DNA of 64,000 nucleotides, from positions 159,388-223,387 of the forward strand of contig SUUT01000001.1 of the NCBI GenBank assembly GCA_015062385.1. The letters are read 5' to 3'. Positions 7,873 to 16,769 of this stretch are shown here, one piece after another. This DNA is from Alphaproteobacteria bacterium. Its GTDB lineage: Bacteria > Pseudomonadota > Alphaproteobacteria > CAAHEQ01 > UBA3637. The notes under the pieces were generated by a model, which searched no databases, was not told the DNA's origin, and saw nothing but the letters and a program-made list of their open reading frames with translations. Made by a program: the position numbers and the translations under genes. Position 1 is the stretch's first letter, and each line of letters starts with the position of its first letter.

Positions 7873-8469
7873 TTATTTTGAGTTGAACAATTGTCTGATT
7901 GCCCAAATTAACTGTCCGAAACCTTTTTTTAACATAAAGAACGGAATCAAAAAAAACGGAACAAAAAAAAGAATAGGAATGTCTGTTTCACGATAAGAGA
8001 AGACATCTGTACCTGATCCGTTTAAAAAAGTTTCAAATTCACCTTTTTTACGATAGGCATTCCCCTCTTGATTATCAGAAAGACGTTTAATTTCAATTTT
8101 TTCTGTTTTTGTGTTTAAATACAAAGTTGAACCATTGTTTCTCTCTGCAATAATCAATCCTTGCACTTGATTTAACGGTATCGTTTTAACCGGTTGATAT
8201 TGTAGTAGCATCCAGTTAATTTTCATTACTTCACAAACGGCACTTGATTGCGTACACATCAATTTTGTCACATTTTGTGAAGTAAACAATGCAAAACAAG
8301 CAAACAACAAAAAAACAGAACAAAAAATACACCATACCGTAAAAAATCCAATCATCCCATACAAGCCATCTTTTGTTTCAACATTGTCAGATTGAGATAA
8401 TACATCTGAATTTTCATTTTCAAAATTTTGTTTTTCTGTTCCGCCAATTATTTTAGGTTTATGAAACAT
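7873..8469 (-). CDS. Hypothetical membrane protein with two helices, 198 aa
   Basis: A hydrophilic N-terminus of about 36 residues leads to a membrane helix (about 38-62), a domain of about 95 residues containing two Cys, and a second helix (about 163-182). This arrangement suggests a bitopic loop on one side of the membrane. AAGGAGAATAG precedes the ATG, 12 bases after the stop of the upstream membrane protein gene, so the two are cotranscribed and may form a complex. I recognise no family. Confidence 0.7.
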   Translation of the reverse strand: MFHKPKIIGGTEKQNFENENSDVLSQSDNVETKDGLYGMIGFFTVWCIFCSVFLLFACFALFTSQNVTKLMCTQSSAVCEVMKINWMLLQYQPVKTIPLNQVQGLIIAERNNGSTLYLNTKTEKIEIKRLSDNQEGNAYRKKGEFETFLNGSGTDVFSYRETDIPILFFVPFFLIPFFMLKKGFGQLIWAIRQLFNSK

Positions 8470-8481
8470 AATCTATTCTCC

Positions 8482-9537
8482 TTATTTATATGGAGTCGCT
8501 AACAATGCACTAATTCCTAATTCATCCCGATATAAAAATACCATTCCAACACCAATCATTAAAATCAATAAAGCAACCAATGAAGATGAAAATTTAGAAA
8601 CCGCCGGCAACTGTACTTGAATTTTATTTTCTCTCAAATAATTAGAATATATACGACAAGAGGATAAAATATAGATTGGACGAAAAATAACTTGAATAAA
8701 AAACAATGCAACTAACATAGATACACCAACAAATGAATAAAATACATACATATCATTTTCATTTCTCATCTGTTCAAAAATAACCGGAACCATCAATACA
8801 GCTCCTACATAAGATGCAATTCCAAAAAACCAACAAATAGTAACATATGCTACTCGTAATTTAATCAATGCCTTAAAACGAGTTTGAACCATACAAAGAG
8901 AATCTTTGCAACTGTCAGTCACGGAACGACCGACAATTAAAGCCGGCAATACACCCAAAGTTGCTAATTTCCAGGCTTGATAAATTGCTTCTTTTAATAA
9001 TTTTTGGGATCTTGACGTTTTATTTTTTTTAGAAGGCAATCTATCTACAATACGATTAACAGTCCACCATCCGTCAATCCAACTAAAAACCCACAATGGC
9101 CAAGCACGAGAAAACACAATTTTTAAACATTTTGCTACTGTTGATTCTTGTCCGCTTTCGTGTAAAAAATGAGCAGCCCCCATACAAGCCGTTAATAATC
9201 CAAGCGGATAAGTTGTAATACCAACACAAACAAATGACCATACCCATAAAACCACATCAGCCGGTGTTGCTCCGTCTTCATTTTTAGCACTTTCCCAAAC
9301 TTCTTCGGGAATCCAATTGAGTACTTGTACCCACAAATAATAGCCTAAACCAATGCAAACCAGTTGTAAAAATGCAAAAACAATAATTTCTTTTTCTTTA
9401 AAAATCAGTTTTCCTGCACAACCAACGTTATACCAAAAAAAATCCAATGCTTCTGCTTTTGTCGGTTTAGGTTGTGATTGATATTCTGCATGTGCATCTG
9501 CTTTTAATTGTTGAAACTCTTCTTTAATATAATACAC
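8482..9537 (-). CDS. Hypothetical polytopic membrane protein, 351 aa
   Basis: This is an integral membrane protein with about six hydrophobic helices (near residues 48-70, 98-120, 145-160, 195-215, 230-300 and 322-340) and basic loops. The start is GTG, chosen because GGGAGGG lies eight bases upstream and no ATG fits. It heads an operon with the two-helix protein at 7873-8469 and the short frame after it. The family is not recognised. The repeated Trp-rich loop (SWIDGWWTVNRIV) is unusual. Confidence 0.7.
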   Translation of the reverse strand: MYYIKEEFQQLKADAHAEYQSQPKPTKAEALDFFWYNVGCAGKLIFKEKEIIVFAFLQLVCIGLGYYLWVQVLNWIPEEVWESAKNEDGATPADVVLWVWSFVCVGITTYPLGLLTACMGAAHFLHESGQESTVAKCLKIVFSRAWPLWVFSWIDGWWTVNRIVDRLPSKKNKTSRSQKLLKEAIYQAWKLATLGVLPALIVGRSVTDSCKDSLCMVQTRFKALIKLRVAYVTICWFFGIASYVGAVLMVPVIFEQMRNENDMYVFYSFVGVSMLVALFFIQVIFRPIYILSSCRIYSNYLRENKIQVQLPAVSKFSSSLVALLILMIGVGMVFLYRDELGISALLATPYK

Positions 9538-9569
9538 TGTTTGTTCCCTCCCACCTTATTAATAATATA

Positions 9570-9598
9570 ATGTTATCATATAATTTTATGTGATACAA
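9570..9598 (-). promoter_or_regulatory. Possible promoter of the membrane-protein operon
   Basis: TTGTAT (9598-9593), 17 bases, then TAACAT (9575-9570) on the minus strand. Both hexamers are weak but spacing and position suit the GTG start at 9537. Confidence 0.35.
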
Positions 9599-9610
9599 GT
9601 ATAAAAAAAT

Positions 9611-9636
9611 ACCTTTTCTTTAAAAAAAGAAAAGGT
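9611..9636 (-). terminator. Terminator of the rpiB-glyA-nrdR-nusB transcript
   Basis: ACCTTTTCTTT and AAAGAAAAGGT form a perfect 11-bp stem with a four-base loop. A T-run follows on the minus strand, 20 bases after the nusB stop. Confidence 0.8.
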
Positions 9637-9655
9637 ACCTGATTTTAAAATTAAT

Positions 9656-10147
9656 CTAGCCCCGAATAACCCGAGAAAATTTATCTAATAAAGCGTTAAC
9701 CATTTTGTGTTCCGGTCCGTCAAAAAATGAGCGTGTCATATCAACATATTCATTAATGATAATCGGAGCATCTAAATTCGGATTTGCATAAAATTCTGCC
9801 AAACCGACTTTTAAAATACACTTTAATGGGAGTTCTAATCGTTCGTAATCTACTTTTTCCGAAATATTTGTTCGAATAATTTCATCTAAATCTGTTTCTC
9901 GTTCTTGAACTGCTTGTGTTAATTTTGTAAATAACTTGGCATCTGCTGCTTCCAATGGAATATATTCTTCCCGACCGGCAATACCATCTTTAATCACTTC
10001 ACCACCAACTTCTCCCATCAAAAAACGAGATACAATTTTTTCCCAACTATCGGTTGGCGTTTCACATTCTGCCAAAAGGGCATGCGTATAAACAGCCTGA
10101 ACGGCTAATAAACGAGCATTTGTATATTTTTGCGTTGTATTTTCCAT
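9656..10147 (-). CDS. nusB: Transcription antitermination factor NusB
   Basis: NusB is an all-helical RNA-binding protein that joins NusE (S10) at boxA to stop premature termination in rRNA operons. The 163 residues show the family pattern: N-terminal ARLLAVQAVYTHAL, the central helix PLKCILKVGLAEF with the following INEYVDMTRSFF, and C-terminal MVNALLDKFSR. AGAGGAATAAATT precedes the ATG, and nrdR ends three bases earlier. It is the last gene before the terminator at 9611-9636. The ribD-ribE-ribH genes often found between nrdR and nusB in alphaproteobacteria are absent here. Confidence 0.95.
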   Translation of the reverse strand: MENTTQKYTNARLLAVQAVYTHALLAECETPTDSWEKIVSRFLMGEVGGEVIKDGIAGREEYIPLEAADAKLFTKLTQAVQERETDLDEIIRTNISEKVDYERLELPLKCILKVGLAEFYANPNLDAPIIINEYVDMTRSFFDGPEHKMVNALLDKFSRVIRG

Positions 10148-10150
10148 AAT

Positions 10151-10603
10151 TTATTCCTCTACCAATTTAAGGGCAAATTCTTTAAAATCTGCCATTGAAT
10201 TAAAATTTTTATATACAGAAGCATATCTGATATATGCAATTTTATCTACCTGAAACAATTTATCTAAAACCATTTCCCCAATTTGTGAAGATAAAATTTC
10301 CATATCATTCAGTTCTTCCAACTGCTGAACTATTTCATCTACAATTCTATCAATTTGTTCGGCAGAAATTTCTCGTTTTCCGATTGCTAACAAAACCGAG
10401 CGATATAATTTTTCCCGTTCAAAAGGGACACGAACATCATTTTTTTTCACAACAATCAAATCTTTACTTTGTATGTACTCAAATGTTGTAAAACGACCAC
10501 CACATTGCGGACATTGACGGCGTCTGCGAATAGAAGACGAATCTTCACTTGGGCGGGAATCTTTGACTTGACTTTCCATACAACCACAAAACGGACATCG
10601 CAT
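10151..10603 (-). CDS. nrdR: Transcriptional repressor NrdR
   Basis: NrdR is a zinc-finger/ATP-cone regulator that represses ribonucleotide reductase genes when dATP is high. The N-terminus has the zinc ribbon CPFCG...CPQCGGRFTTFE (Cys at 3, 6, 31 and 34) and the ATP-cone follows (VVKKNDVRVPFEREKLYRSV, about residues 50-140). Its 150 residues match the family. It sits four bases after glyA and three before nusB, as commonly seen in alphaproteobacteria. No ribonucleotide reductase gene is in the window. Confidence 0.96.
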   Translation of the reverse strand: MRCPFCGCMESQVKDSRPSEDSSSIRRRRQCPQCGGRFTTFEYIQSKDLIVVKKNDVRVPFEREKLYRSVLLAIGKREISAEQIDRIVDEIVQQLEELNDMEILSSQIGEMVLDKLFQVDKIAYIRYASVYKNFNSMADFKEFALKLVEE

Positions 10604-10607
10604 TTAT

Positions 10608-11906
10608 TTATTCTCCCAAGCCATATGAATAAATCGGAAAATCATCACACATCGCTTTAACTTCTTTCTGAACTGAAACAATTTCTGCTTCAAGTGTTTC
10701 TTCATCTACGGCCAAGGCTTTTAATATTCGAATAATCATGAGGGCAATTTGTTCAAATTCTTTTTCTCCAAACCCTCGTGTTGTTCCTGCCGGAGATCCA
10801 ATACGTAAGCCCGATGTAATTGTCGGTTTTTGTGTATCATTCGGCACACTGTTTTTATTGCAAACAATATGTGCTTTTGCTAATGCATCACATGCATCTT
10901 TGCCGGTAATTCCCTGTTTACGCAAATCAATCAACACCAAATGAGTATCTGTTCCACCGGAAACTAAATCATACCCATGTGTCTTTAATGTTTTGGCCAT
11001 TATAGCCGCATTGTCTTTTACGGCTTGTGCGTATGCTTTAAATTCCGGCTTTAATGCTTCTCCAAAAGCAACAGCTTTGCCGGCAATTACATGCATTAAC
11101 GGACCACCTTGTAAACCGGGGAAAATAGCTGAATTAATTTTTTTTGCAATTTCCGGATTGTTTGTTAAAATCATACCGCCCCGAGGACCCCGCAATGTCT
11201 TGTGTGTTGTTGTTGTCACTACATCGGCAATTCCAATTGGATTCGGATGAACACCTCCGGCAACCAAACCGGCAAAATGAGCCATATCAACCATTAAATA
11301 AGCCCCAACCTTATCAGCGATAGAACGGAAACGAGCAAAATCAACTTCCCGAGCATAAGCAGATCCACCGGCAATAATTAATTTTACTTGATGTTCAACA
11401 GCTAACCGCTCCACTTCATCATAATCAATATAACCGGTTGAAGCATTCAATCCATAAGAAATACTTTGATAATATTTACCGGAAGAAGAAACCCGACAGC
11501 CATGTGTTAAATGTCCGCCGGCATCTAAACTCATCCCTAAAATAGCATCATTTGGTTGCAATAATGCCAAATAAACAGCAGCATTTGCCTGTGAACCGGA
11601 ATGTGGTTGAACATTCACAAATTGTGCATTAAATAACTTTTTGGCTCGTTCAACAGCTAAACGTTCCACTTTATCCACCTGTTCGCATCCGTGATAATAT
11701 CGATGAGCCGGATATCCTTCGGCATATTTATTTGTTAAGACGGAACCGACTGCTTGTAAAACAGCATTTGAAACAATATTTTCCGATGCAATTAATTCAA
11801 TATGATCCTGTTGACGCCACAATTCCTGCGTAATTAAACGGGAAACATCACCATCCGTTTCAACCAACGGTCGATGAAAATAAGCATAATTATTTTTCAA
11901 AGTCAT
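10608..11906 (-). CDS. glyA: Serine hydroxymethyltransferase
   Basis: This is a PLP enzyme that moves the serine hydroxymethyl group to tetrahydrofolate, making glycine and methylene-THF in the cytosol. The 432 residues include HIELIASEN near the start, [11 protein letters not shown], the PLP-lysine motif [14 protein letters not shown], and [14 protein letters not shown] near the C-terminus. The ATG at 11906 is chosen over an earlier in-frame start because GGAAAGGATGG stands just before it and [13 protein letters not shown] begins family-like sequence. It overlaps the rpiB stop by 17 bases, so translation is probably coupled. Confidence 0.97.
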   Translation of the reverse strand: MTLKNNYAYFHRPLVETDGDVSRLITQELWRQQDHIELIASENIVSNAVLQAVGSVLTNKYAEGYPAHRYYHGCEQVDKVERLAVERAKKLFNAQFVNVQPHSGSQANAAVYLALLQPNDAILGMSLDAGGHLTHGCRVSSSGKYYQSISYGLNASTGYIDYDEVERLAVEHQVKLIIAGGSAYAREVDFARFRSIADKVGAYLMVDMAHFAGLVAGGVHPNPIGIADVVTTTTHKTLRGPRGGMILTNNPEIAKKINSAIFPGLQGGPLMHVIAGKAVAFGEALKPEFKAYAQAVKDNAAIMAKTLKTHGYDLVSGGTDTHLVLIDLRKQGITGKDACDALAKAHIVCNKNSVPNDTQKPTITSGLRIGSPAGTTRGFGEKEFEQIALMIIRILKALAVDEETLEAEIVSVQKEVKAMCDDFPIYSYGLGE

Positions 11907-12351
11907 GAACCATCCTTTCCAATTTATTAACACGCACCCGATGACGTCCGCCTTCAAAATCTGCATTCAAAAAGTTTTCAACACATTGAATAGCTGTTTC
12001 TTCATCCATAAAACGTCCACCTAAAATCAAAACATTGGCATTATTATGCTGACGAGCAAGTGTTGCCAATTCCGGAGAACAAACCAATGCTCCCCGTAAA
12101 TAATCATATCGATTAATTGCCATACTCATACCAATACCGGAACCGCACAAAGCAATGGCCCATATCGATTCGCCTTTTACAATCCCCTTGGCAACCCGTG
12201 CCGCCATATCGGGATAATCTACCGGCACATTCGGATCATTTGTTCCATAATTAAAAACCTGTATTCCTTTTTCCGTTAAATACTTGCGAATAACTTCCTT
12301 TAACGGACATCCGGCATGATCTGCCGCCATAATTACATTTTTTATTTGCAT
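11890..12351 (-). CDS. rpiB: Ribose 5-phosphate isomerase B
   Basis: RpiB interconverts ribose 5-phosphate and ribulose 5-phosphate. The 153 residues from [14 protein letters not shown] carry the RpiB/LacAB fold: [11 protein letters not shown], then [12 protein letters not shown] ([16 protein letters not shown]) with the catalytic Cys, and [10 protein letters not shown]. The ATG at 12351 is preferred over a TTG at 12381, as it begins the conserved sequence and AGAGG lies upstream. It is first in the operon with glyA, nrdR and nusB, divergent from ruvX across a very short gap. Confidence 0.93.
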   Translation of the reverse strand: MQIKNVIMAADHAGCPLKEVIRKYLTEKGIQVFNYGTNDPNVPVDYPDMAARVAKGIVKGESIWAIALCGSGIGMSMAINRYDYLRGALVCSPELATLARQHNNANVLILGGRFMDEETAIQCVENFLNADFEGGRHRVRVNKLERMVHDFEK

Positions 12352-12380
12352 TTTTTGTGGTTTTCCTCTATACAAAAACA

Positions 12381-12866
12381 ATGATAAGTAATGTTAATCA
12401 AATTATGACAAAAACACAAGAAAATTTTTTATTTTATGACACAAAAATTCTTTCACATATCGATGGATGTGTTTTAGGCATTGATTACGGAACGGTTCGG
12501 ATTGGATTAGCCTTATCCGATAAAAACAAACAAATCGCAACACCATTTAAAACAATTCATCAATTAAAAGAATTGGATGATATTGTTCCCGCAAAAGAAA
12601 TCCGTGCTTTTGTTGTCGGATTACCCCTACAAACAGACGGACAGGAGGGCGATATCGCCAAACAGGTTCGCTTATTTGTTAATCGATTGATTGAAAAATA
12701 TAAACGTCCGGTTATTTTAACAGATGAACGATATACATCAAAATACGCTGCCGAATATATGACCGGACATGGAACACGCCTCAAAAAGCAACAAAAACAA
12801 ATTGATTCGGTTGCTGCTGCCCGCATTTTACAAAAAGCCTTAAATCAATATTGGGCAACAAAATAA
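12381..12866 (+). CDS. ruvX: Putative Holliday junction resolvase RuvX (YqgF)
   Basis: YqgF/RuvX is an RNase H-fold nuclease linked to 16S rRNA 5' maturation and junction resolution. The signature residues are present: GIDYGTVRIGLALSD (first catalytic Asp), AFVVGLPLQTDG, LTDERYTSKYA (catalytic Glu) and the final QIDSVAAARILQ (catalytic Asp). No strong ribosome site separates starts at 12357, 12381 and 12405. The first would overlap rpiB's leader, and 12405 gives the more usual length of 153 residues, so the N-terminus is uncertain by eight residues. It is transcribed away from rpiB. The next 117 bases hold nothing I can identify. Confidence 0.93.
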   Translation: MISNVNQIMTKTQENFLFYDTKILSHIDGCVLGIDYGTVRIGLALSDKNKQIATPFKTIHQLKELDDIVPAKEIRAFVVGLPLQTDGQEGDIAKQVRLFVNRLIEKYKRPVILTDERYTSKYAAEYMTGHGTRLKKQQKQIDSVAAARILQKALNQYWATK

Positions 12867-12983
12867 TTTGAAATATAAAATATTATCGACAATAAATCCG
12901 TAATCCGCTATCGGCAGAACATAAAATATCCCTCAATCAATCTAAGCTATGTTAATTAATCAGGCTCAAACAGATTATATAAA

Positions 12984-13013
12984 AAAACCGCCAATAAAAA
13001 TATCAGCGGTTTT
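12984..13013 (-). terminator. Terminator of the exported coiled-coil protein gene
   Basis: AAAACCGC and GCGGTTTT pair around an AT-rich loop and an A-run at 12981-12987 gives a T-run on the minus strand, 20 bases past the stop at 13035. Confidence 0.75.
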
Positions 13014-13034
13014 AACAATAACCAATCTTCAAAA

Positions 13035-13373
13035 TTATCTGTGACCGGTTTCAATCATTCGTTGCATTGCGTCAATTTCTGCTTGCATATCTTTGGCTTT
13101 TTGTGTTTCGCCCTCACCGGCAGCAACTAAGGTTGCCAACTGTTCTTTTAATGCTTCCTGCTTGGCAACAATGCTTTCCGTAAATATGGTTCCCATTGCA
13201 CCGACTTGTCCCGCCTGTGCATTTAATTGATTTTTCAATTCTTCTGATGTTTGTTCTGCTTGGGCAGAAGATGCTTTTATATTGGCATCTGCTACATTAT
13301 ATAAATCCGTTAAACCGGCATAAGAACCCGTTGTAATTAAAAGAGCGGTTACTAATGCAATTAATTTTTTCAT
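13035..13373 (-). CDS. Small exported coiled-coil protein, 112 aa
   Basis: A Sec signal peptide (MKKLIALVTALLITTGSYA) is followed by about 92 residues of Ala/Gln/Glu-rich sequence with heptad character (about 25-112) and no Cys, suggesting a periplasmic helical coiled coil. The ATG at 13373 is chosen because AAGGAG lies eight bases upstream; an earlier in-frame start would spoil the signal peptide. It is monocistronic, with its own terminator. I do not recognise the family; an Lpp-like or chaperone-like structural role is possible but unsupported. Confidence 0.75.
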   Translation of the reverse strand: MKKLIALVTALLITTGSYAGLTDLYNVADANIKASSAQAEQTSEELKNQLNAQAGQVGAMGTIFTESIVAKQEALKEQLATLVAAGEGETQKAKDMQAEIDAMQRMIETGHR

Positions 13374-13476
13374 ATTAAAACTCCTTACAATCAATCATAA
13401 TAACAGAATACATTTTAATTGCTTCAATAAAAACTTGCAATATCTTTTTTTATCATCACACAAGCGAAAAACATAA

Positions 13477-14289
13477 TTAAAAGGCCACGTTTAACAAAAC
13501 CAAGCTAAACGCAATAATAACCATCCCGATAATTAATCCCATAACGGATAAATGCGGTTTTCCGAAAGCCCGTGCTGCCGGTAACAATTCATCAACGGAA
13601 ATATACACCATAATACCGGAAACAAAAGCAAAAACCGCCCCCATAAGTGCAGGGGTAATAAACGGACGTAAAATCAAATAACCGATAACAGCACCTAACG
13701 GTTCACTTAAACCGGACAGAAACGATAAACGAAATGCTTTTTTACGACTGCGTGTTGCATAATATATCGGTACAGAAATTGCTATTCCCTCCGGAATATT
13801 ATGTAAGGCAATTGCAATAGTTATCGGCAATCCGAGAATCGGATTTTCCAATGCAACCATAAAAGTTGTCAATCCTTCCGGAAAATTATGTATTGTAACA
13901 ACAAGAGCCGTCATTAAGCCCAAACGAAATAATTTTTTACTCCGATGCTTTAATTGATTAATCTCTTTCTGATCTCGATATAAGGCATGCGGATTTTCAT
14001 AACTTGGCACTAAGGCATCTATAACGGCAATCAACATGATACCTGCAAAAAAAGCAGATAACATCATCATATTGCCCCAAAAATTGCCGTAAACCGATAC
14101 AAGCCGATTTTTAGCTTCCGGCAACATATCCATGAACGAAATATAAAGCATAACACCGGCAGAAAACCCCAAACAAACCGAGAGGAAACCAGCATTTTTC
14201 TTACGGGCAAAAAAAGCAATGCAACTACCGATTCCGGTCGCCAACCCTGCAAATAATGTCATGATAAAAGCAATGAATACGGCTTCCAT
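13477..14289 (-). CDS. zupT: ZIP-family metal transporter (ZupT-like)
   Basis: ZIP transporters import zinc and other divalent metals across the inner membrane. The 270 residues have about eight helices. The binuclear metal site is intact: VTIHNFPEGLTTF in helix 4 and IALHNIPEGIAIS in helix 5, both with the HNxPEG signature. Length and the loop after the third helix fit ZupT. It ends 90 bases before the next gene's upstream region and the terminator at 14357-14391 lies beyond its start, so it is expressed on its own. No Zur box was recognised. Confidence 0.92.
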   Translation of the reverse strand: MEAVFIAFIMTLFAGLATGIGSCIAFFARKKNAGFLSVCLGFSAGVMLYISFMDMLPEAKNRLVSVYGNFWGNMMMLSAFFAGIMLIAVIDALVPSYENPHALYRDQKEINQLKHRSKKLFRLGLMTALVVTIHNFPEGLTTFMVALENPILGLPITIAIALHNIPEGIAISVPIYYATRSRKKAFRLSFLSGLSEPLGAVIGYLILRPFITPALMGAVFAFVSGIMVYISVDELLPAARAFGKPHLSVMGLIIGMVIIAFSLVLLNVAF

Positions 14290-14356
14290 CTAAAACTCCT
14301 TATTATCATCGTTTTTAAAATAATAAAGATTTACATAAAATGCAAGCCTTGTTATA

Positions 14357-14391
14357 AAAAACACACCATTCATACCGAATGATGTGTTTTT
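14357..14391 (-). terminator. Terminator of the second pilin-like gene
   Basis: AAAACACA-CATTC and GAATG-TGTGTTTT form a long stem with one mismatch and a short loop; A-runs and T-runs flank it. It lies 17 bases beyond the stop at 14408. Confidence 0.75.
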
Positions 14392-14407
14392 ATACAAAAT
14401 GACAATA

Positions 14408-16450
14408 TTAATCCATAAGCACACACCCGCATATGCCATTGACATAAACAGCTGTTTTTCCTGTCGGACACGTTATCTCGTCGGTGCACTTGTTTTGACA
14501 GTTTTCACCATAATAACCTGTTTTACAGGCACATTTACAAGAAGACCCAATATTGTATAGCACTCCTCCATTTTGACAAGTTAAGTTACACTGCTGTGAA
14601 CAATCCGGACCATAATAACCCGCATGACAGATACAGCTACATTCATCACCATACGGATCTGTCACACCATTGACACAGGCAGAAGTACAAGTTGTCTCAC
14701 ATCTTGCACCAACATATCCGTTGTCACAAGAACACCCGATAACTTCGCTTCCTGAAAAAACCGGATATCCATGACTGTTACAGAATGTATCCCGATAAGC
14801 GAATTCACAATGTTCTCCATGATACGAGGAACTGCAAGAACAAGCACAAGATTGTGTTTCTGTATCAAAATAGGCTGTTCCGTTGTTATTACACGTATTG
14901 GCACTTGTACAATTATGTTGAAACTCGCAATTTTTACCATAATATCCTGAATAACATGAACGACATTCACAACTTTGTGTTTCGGCATTATACCGAGTAT
15001 ATCCATGTCCATTACAGGTAGCACTAGAAGAACATTGATTCTCGCAATTTTTACCATAATATCCCGAAAAACATTCACATTCGCAAGATTGTGTTGCCAC
15101 ATTATACAATGCAGTTCCGGAATTGGAATTTCCATATTTACAACTGGGACATGTTACACAAGTGTCTGCATAATAACTCATACCATTATATTTATTACAA
15201 ATACATTGACATTTTCCGTCTTTATATACAGGAGATCCATTCGTGCAAGTATTTGTGCATTTCTGATCACACTTTTCACCAAAATATCCTTCTTGACATT
15301 GACAAAATACCTCATCATTAATATAAACTGGATAACCGGAATACTGAACATATGATCCTGAACCGATATTAATTCCGCAAACAACTTCCGGTTCTTCAAT
15401 TTCACAATTTTCTCCGGACCAGCCATCTAAGCAATAACAGTATCCATATCGCTTCATTACCCCATGTCCGCTACATACTTCATCTGGATTAGTTGTTTCG
15501 CAATTACGTCCATAATAGCCGGTTTTGCATTCACACCCTGCTCCATCATAATAATAAGTACTACCATTATACCATTTTTCTTCCCAAGAACCATTTCCGT
15601 TACAAACTTTCTCCCCTTCATCTACTTTGTTTTCACAATGAACACCATAATACCCCGAATCACATGATGAACAATTACAAACCGGACCTGCTTGAGCAGC
15701 ATATCCATGTCCATTACAAAAATCTTCACGTGTACATAAATTATAATCCTCTGTATTATAACAACGACCTGTTGTATCTTGCATCCGATAACCGGCATTC
15801 ATATCACAATTTTGACACTTATTTCCGATGTATCCCTCATCACAAATACATTTTTCTCCATTCCAATGTCCATATAATCCGCATTTTTTATCTGTTTCAT
15901 CATCATCTTCTTCATCCGAATCAACATATTCCGTTAATGTTCCCGTTAACCCATTATCAATGTAATAAACCAATTCTCCACAATTTTCTGCCGTCACTGT
16001 TTCTGCTTTAATTTCATACGGCAATTCCCAACCTGTTTTTTGTAATTGCTCACATTCCGGATTGGGCACATTAAATAATGCTATCTCAAAATGATTATCA
16101 AATCCGAGTACTTCATACCCATATCCCATACGAGTGACGGCATTTTCTTCACTGAGTAATTCCCCCTCTGTTGGCAATGTTTGTTCTTCTGACATCTGTT
16201 GCATTTGAACACCGTATGTATTTGCCATAATATTCAGCTCATTGATGGTTTCATTCACACGATATTTCATCATCCCATATTTATAACCCATAATACCACC
16301 AACACTCAACACACCGATAATTGCTAACACACCCAGCATTTCCACCATAGAACGCCCTTTTTCCTTTGGATTGGCTAATGAGTTTGATTGAACGGCTTTT
16401 TCATTCAAAATTACTTGTTTTTGATGTTCTTTTTGTATTCTTTGTTTCAT
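14408..16450 (-). CDS. Type IV pilin-like protein with EGF-like repeat tail, 680 aa
   Basis: A long basic leader of 32 residues ends in Gly32, followed by RSMVE (Glu at +5) and the helix MLGVLAIIGVLSVGGIMGYKYGM, which is a class III-type prepilin signal in form. Residues about 55-185 are a pilin-head-like domain with two Cys, ending in an acidic linker (DSDEEDDDETD). From about residue 188 there are about 14 EGF-like units with the pattern C-x-C-x-x-G-Y-Y-G-x-x-C (SGYYGKNCE). AAGGGGTG precedes the ATG. The first 190 residues are almost identical to those of the gene ending at 46340, but the tails differ. It is inferred to be an exported, disulfide-rich adhesin on a pseudopilin stalk or membrane anchor. 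Confidence 0.82.
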   Translation of the reverse strand: MKQRIQKEHQKQVILNEKAVQSNSLANPKEKGRSMVEMLGVLAIIGVLSVGGIMGYKYGMMKYRVNETINELNIMANTYGVQMQQMSEEQTLPTEGELLSEENAVTRMGYGYEVLGFDNHFEIALFNVPNPECEQLQKTGWELPYEIKAETVTAENCGELVYYIDNGLTGTLTEYVDSDEEDDDETDKKCGLYGHWNGEKCICDEGYIGNKCQNCDMNAGYRMQDTTGRCYNTEDYNLCTREDFCNGHGYAAQAGPVCNCSSCDSGYYGVHCENKVDEGEKVCNGNGSWEEKWYNGSTYYYDGAGCECKTGYYGRNCETTNPDEVCSGHGVMKRYGYCYCLDGWSGENCEIEEPEVVCGINIGSGSYVQYSGYPVYINDEVFCQCQEGYFGEKCDQKCTNTCTNGSPVYKDGKCQCICNKYNGMSYYADTCVTCPSCKYGNSNSGTALYNVATQSCECECFSGYYGKNCENQCSSSATCNGHGYTRYNAETQSCECRSCYSGYYGKNCEFQHNCTSANTCNNNGTAYFDTETQSCACSCSSSYHGEHCEFAYRDTFCNSHGYPVFSGSEVIGCSCDNGYVGARCETTCTSACVNGVTDPYGDECSCICHAGYYGPDCSQQCNLTCQNGGVLYNIGSSCKCACKTGYYGENCQNKCTDEITCPTGKTAVYVNGICGCVLMD

Positions 16451-16642
16451 AATACACCCCTTTTATAAAATTTGCTTATAACAATGAGTGTAATAAAAGG
16501 GACCTTTTTTTCCCGCTTCAAATCGGCAAAATCGGATTTTTAAGAAAATGAAAGATTATTGTTTTAATTGAAGAATTTATTCAAAATCAAAAAAAATGCA
16601 AAAAAGTGAAAAAAAGTGTTGCATTTATACGTCCCTTTTTTT
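15886..16642 (-). repeat. 757-bp direct repeat, copy 1 (5' end of pilin-like gene)
   Basis: This stretch, covering the 157-bp upstream block and about 190 codons, matches 47476-48232 at a constant offset of 31590 bases with no length change. Only scattered substitutions, mostly silent, separate the two. Identity ends sharply at the acidic linker before the EGF-like tail. Confidence 0.85.
16486..16642 (-). promoter_or_regulatory. Conserved 157-bp upstream block, copy B
   Basis: It has the same length and layout as the blocks at 6499-6655 and 48076-48232. Invariant parts include the terminal GGGACGTATAAATGCAACA, the TTTTTTGCA plus 8-T tract, CAATAATCTTTCATTT (one base variable), and GGGAAAAAAAGGTCCC. 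The latter is 35 bases before the start codon. A shared regulator or processed leader RNA is inferred. Confidence 0.75.
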
Positions 16643-16717
16643 ACATCTGATGAATTATCAGACACATTTTATCAAAACAAAATCCAAGCATATATCTCTG
16701 TTTATATTTAGCAAAAA

Positions 16718-16750
16718 AAACACGGCTTTCATTAACTGAAAGCCGTGTTT
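16718..16750 (-). terminator. Terminator of the yajC-secD-secF operon
   Basis: AAACACGGCTTTCA and TGAAAGCCGTGTTT form a perfect 14-bp stem with a four-base loop, with a T-run on the minus strand. It lies about 20 bases after the secF stop. Confidence 0.9.
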
Positions 16751-16769
16751 ACTGAGCTATGAAAATAAA

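Noticed and set aside
14785..16011. Several His/Tyr/Ile/Cys-rich plus-strand frames over the second pilin-like gene
   Set aside because: Composition is that of the complement of Cys/Gly-rich coding sequence; no start signals. They are shadows.
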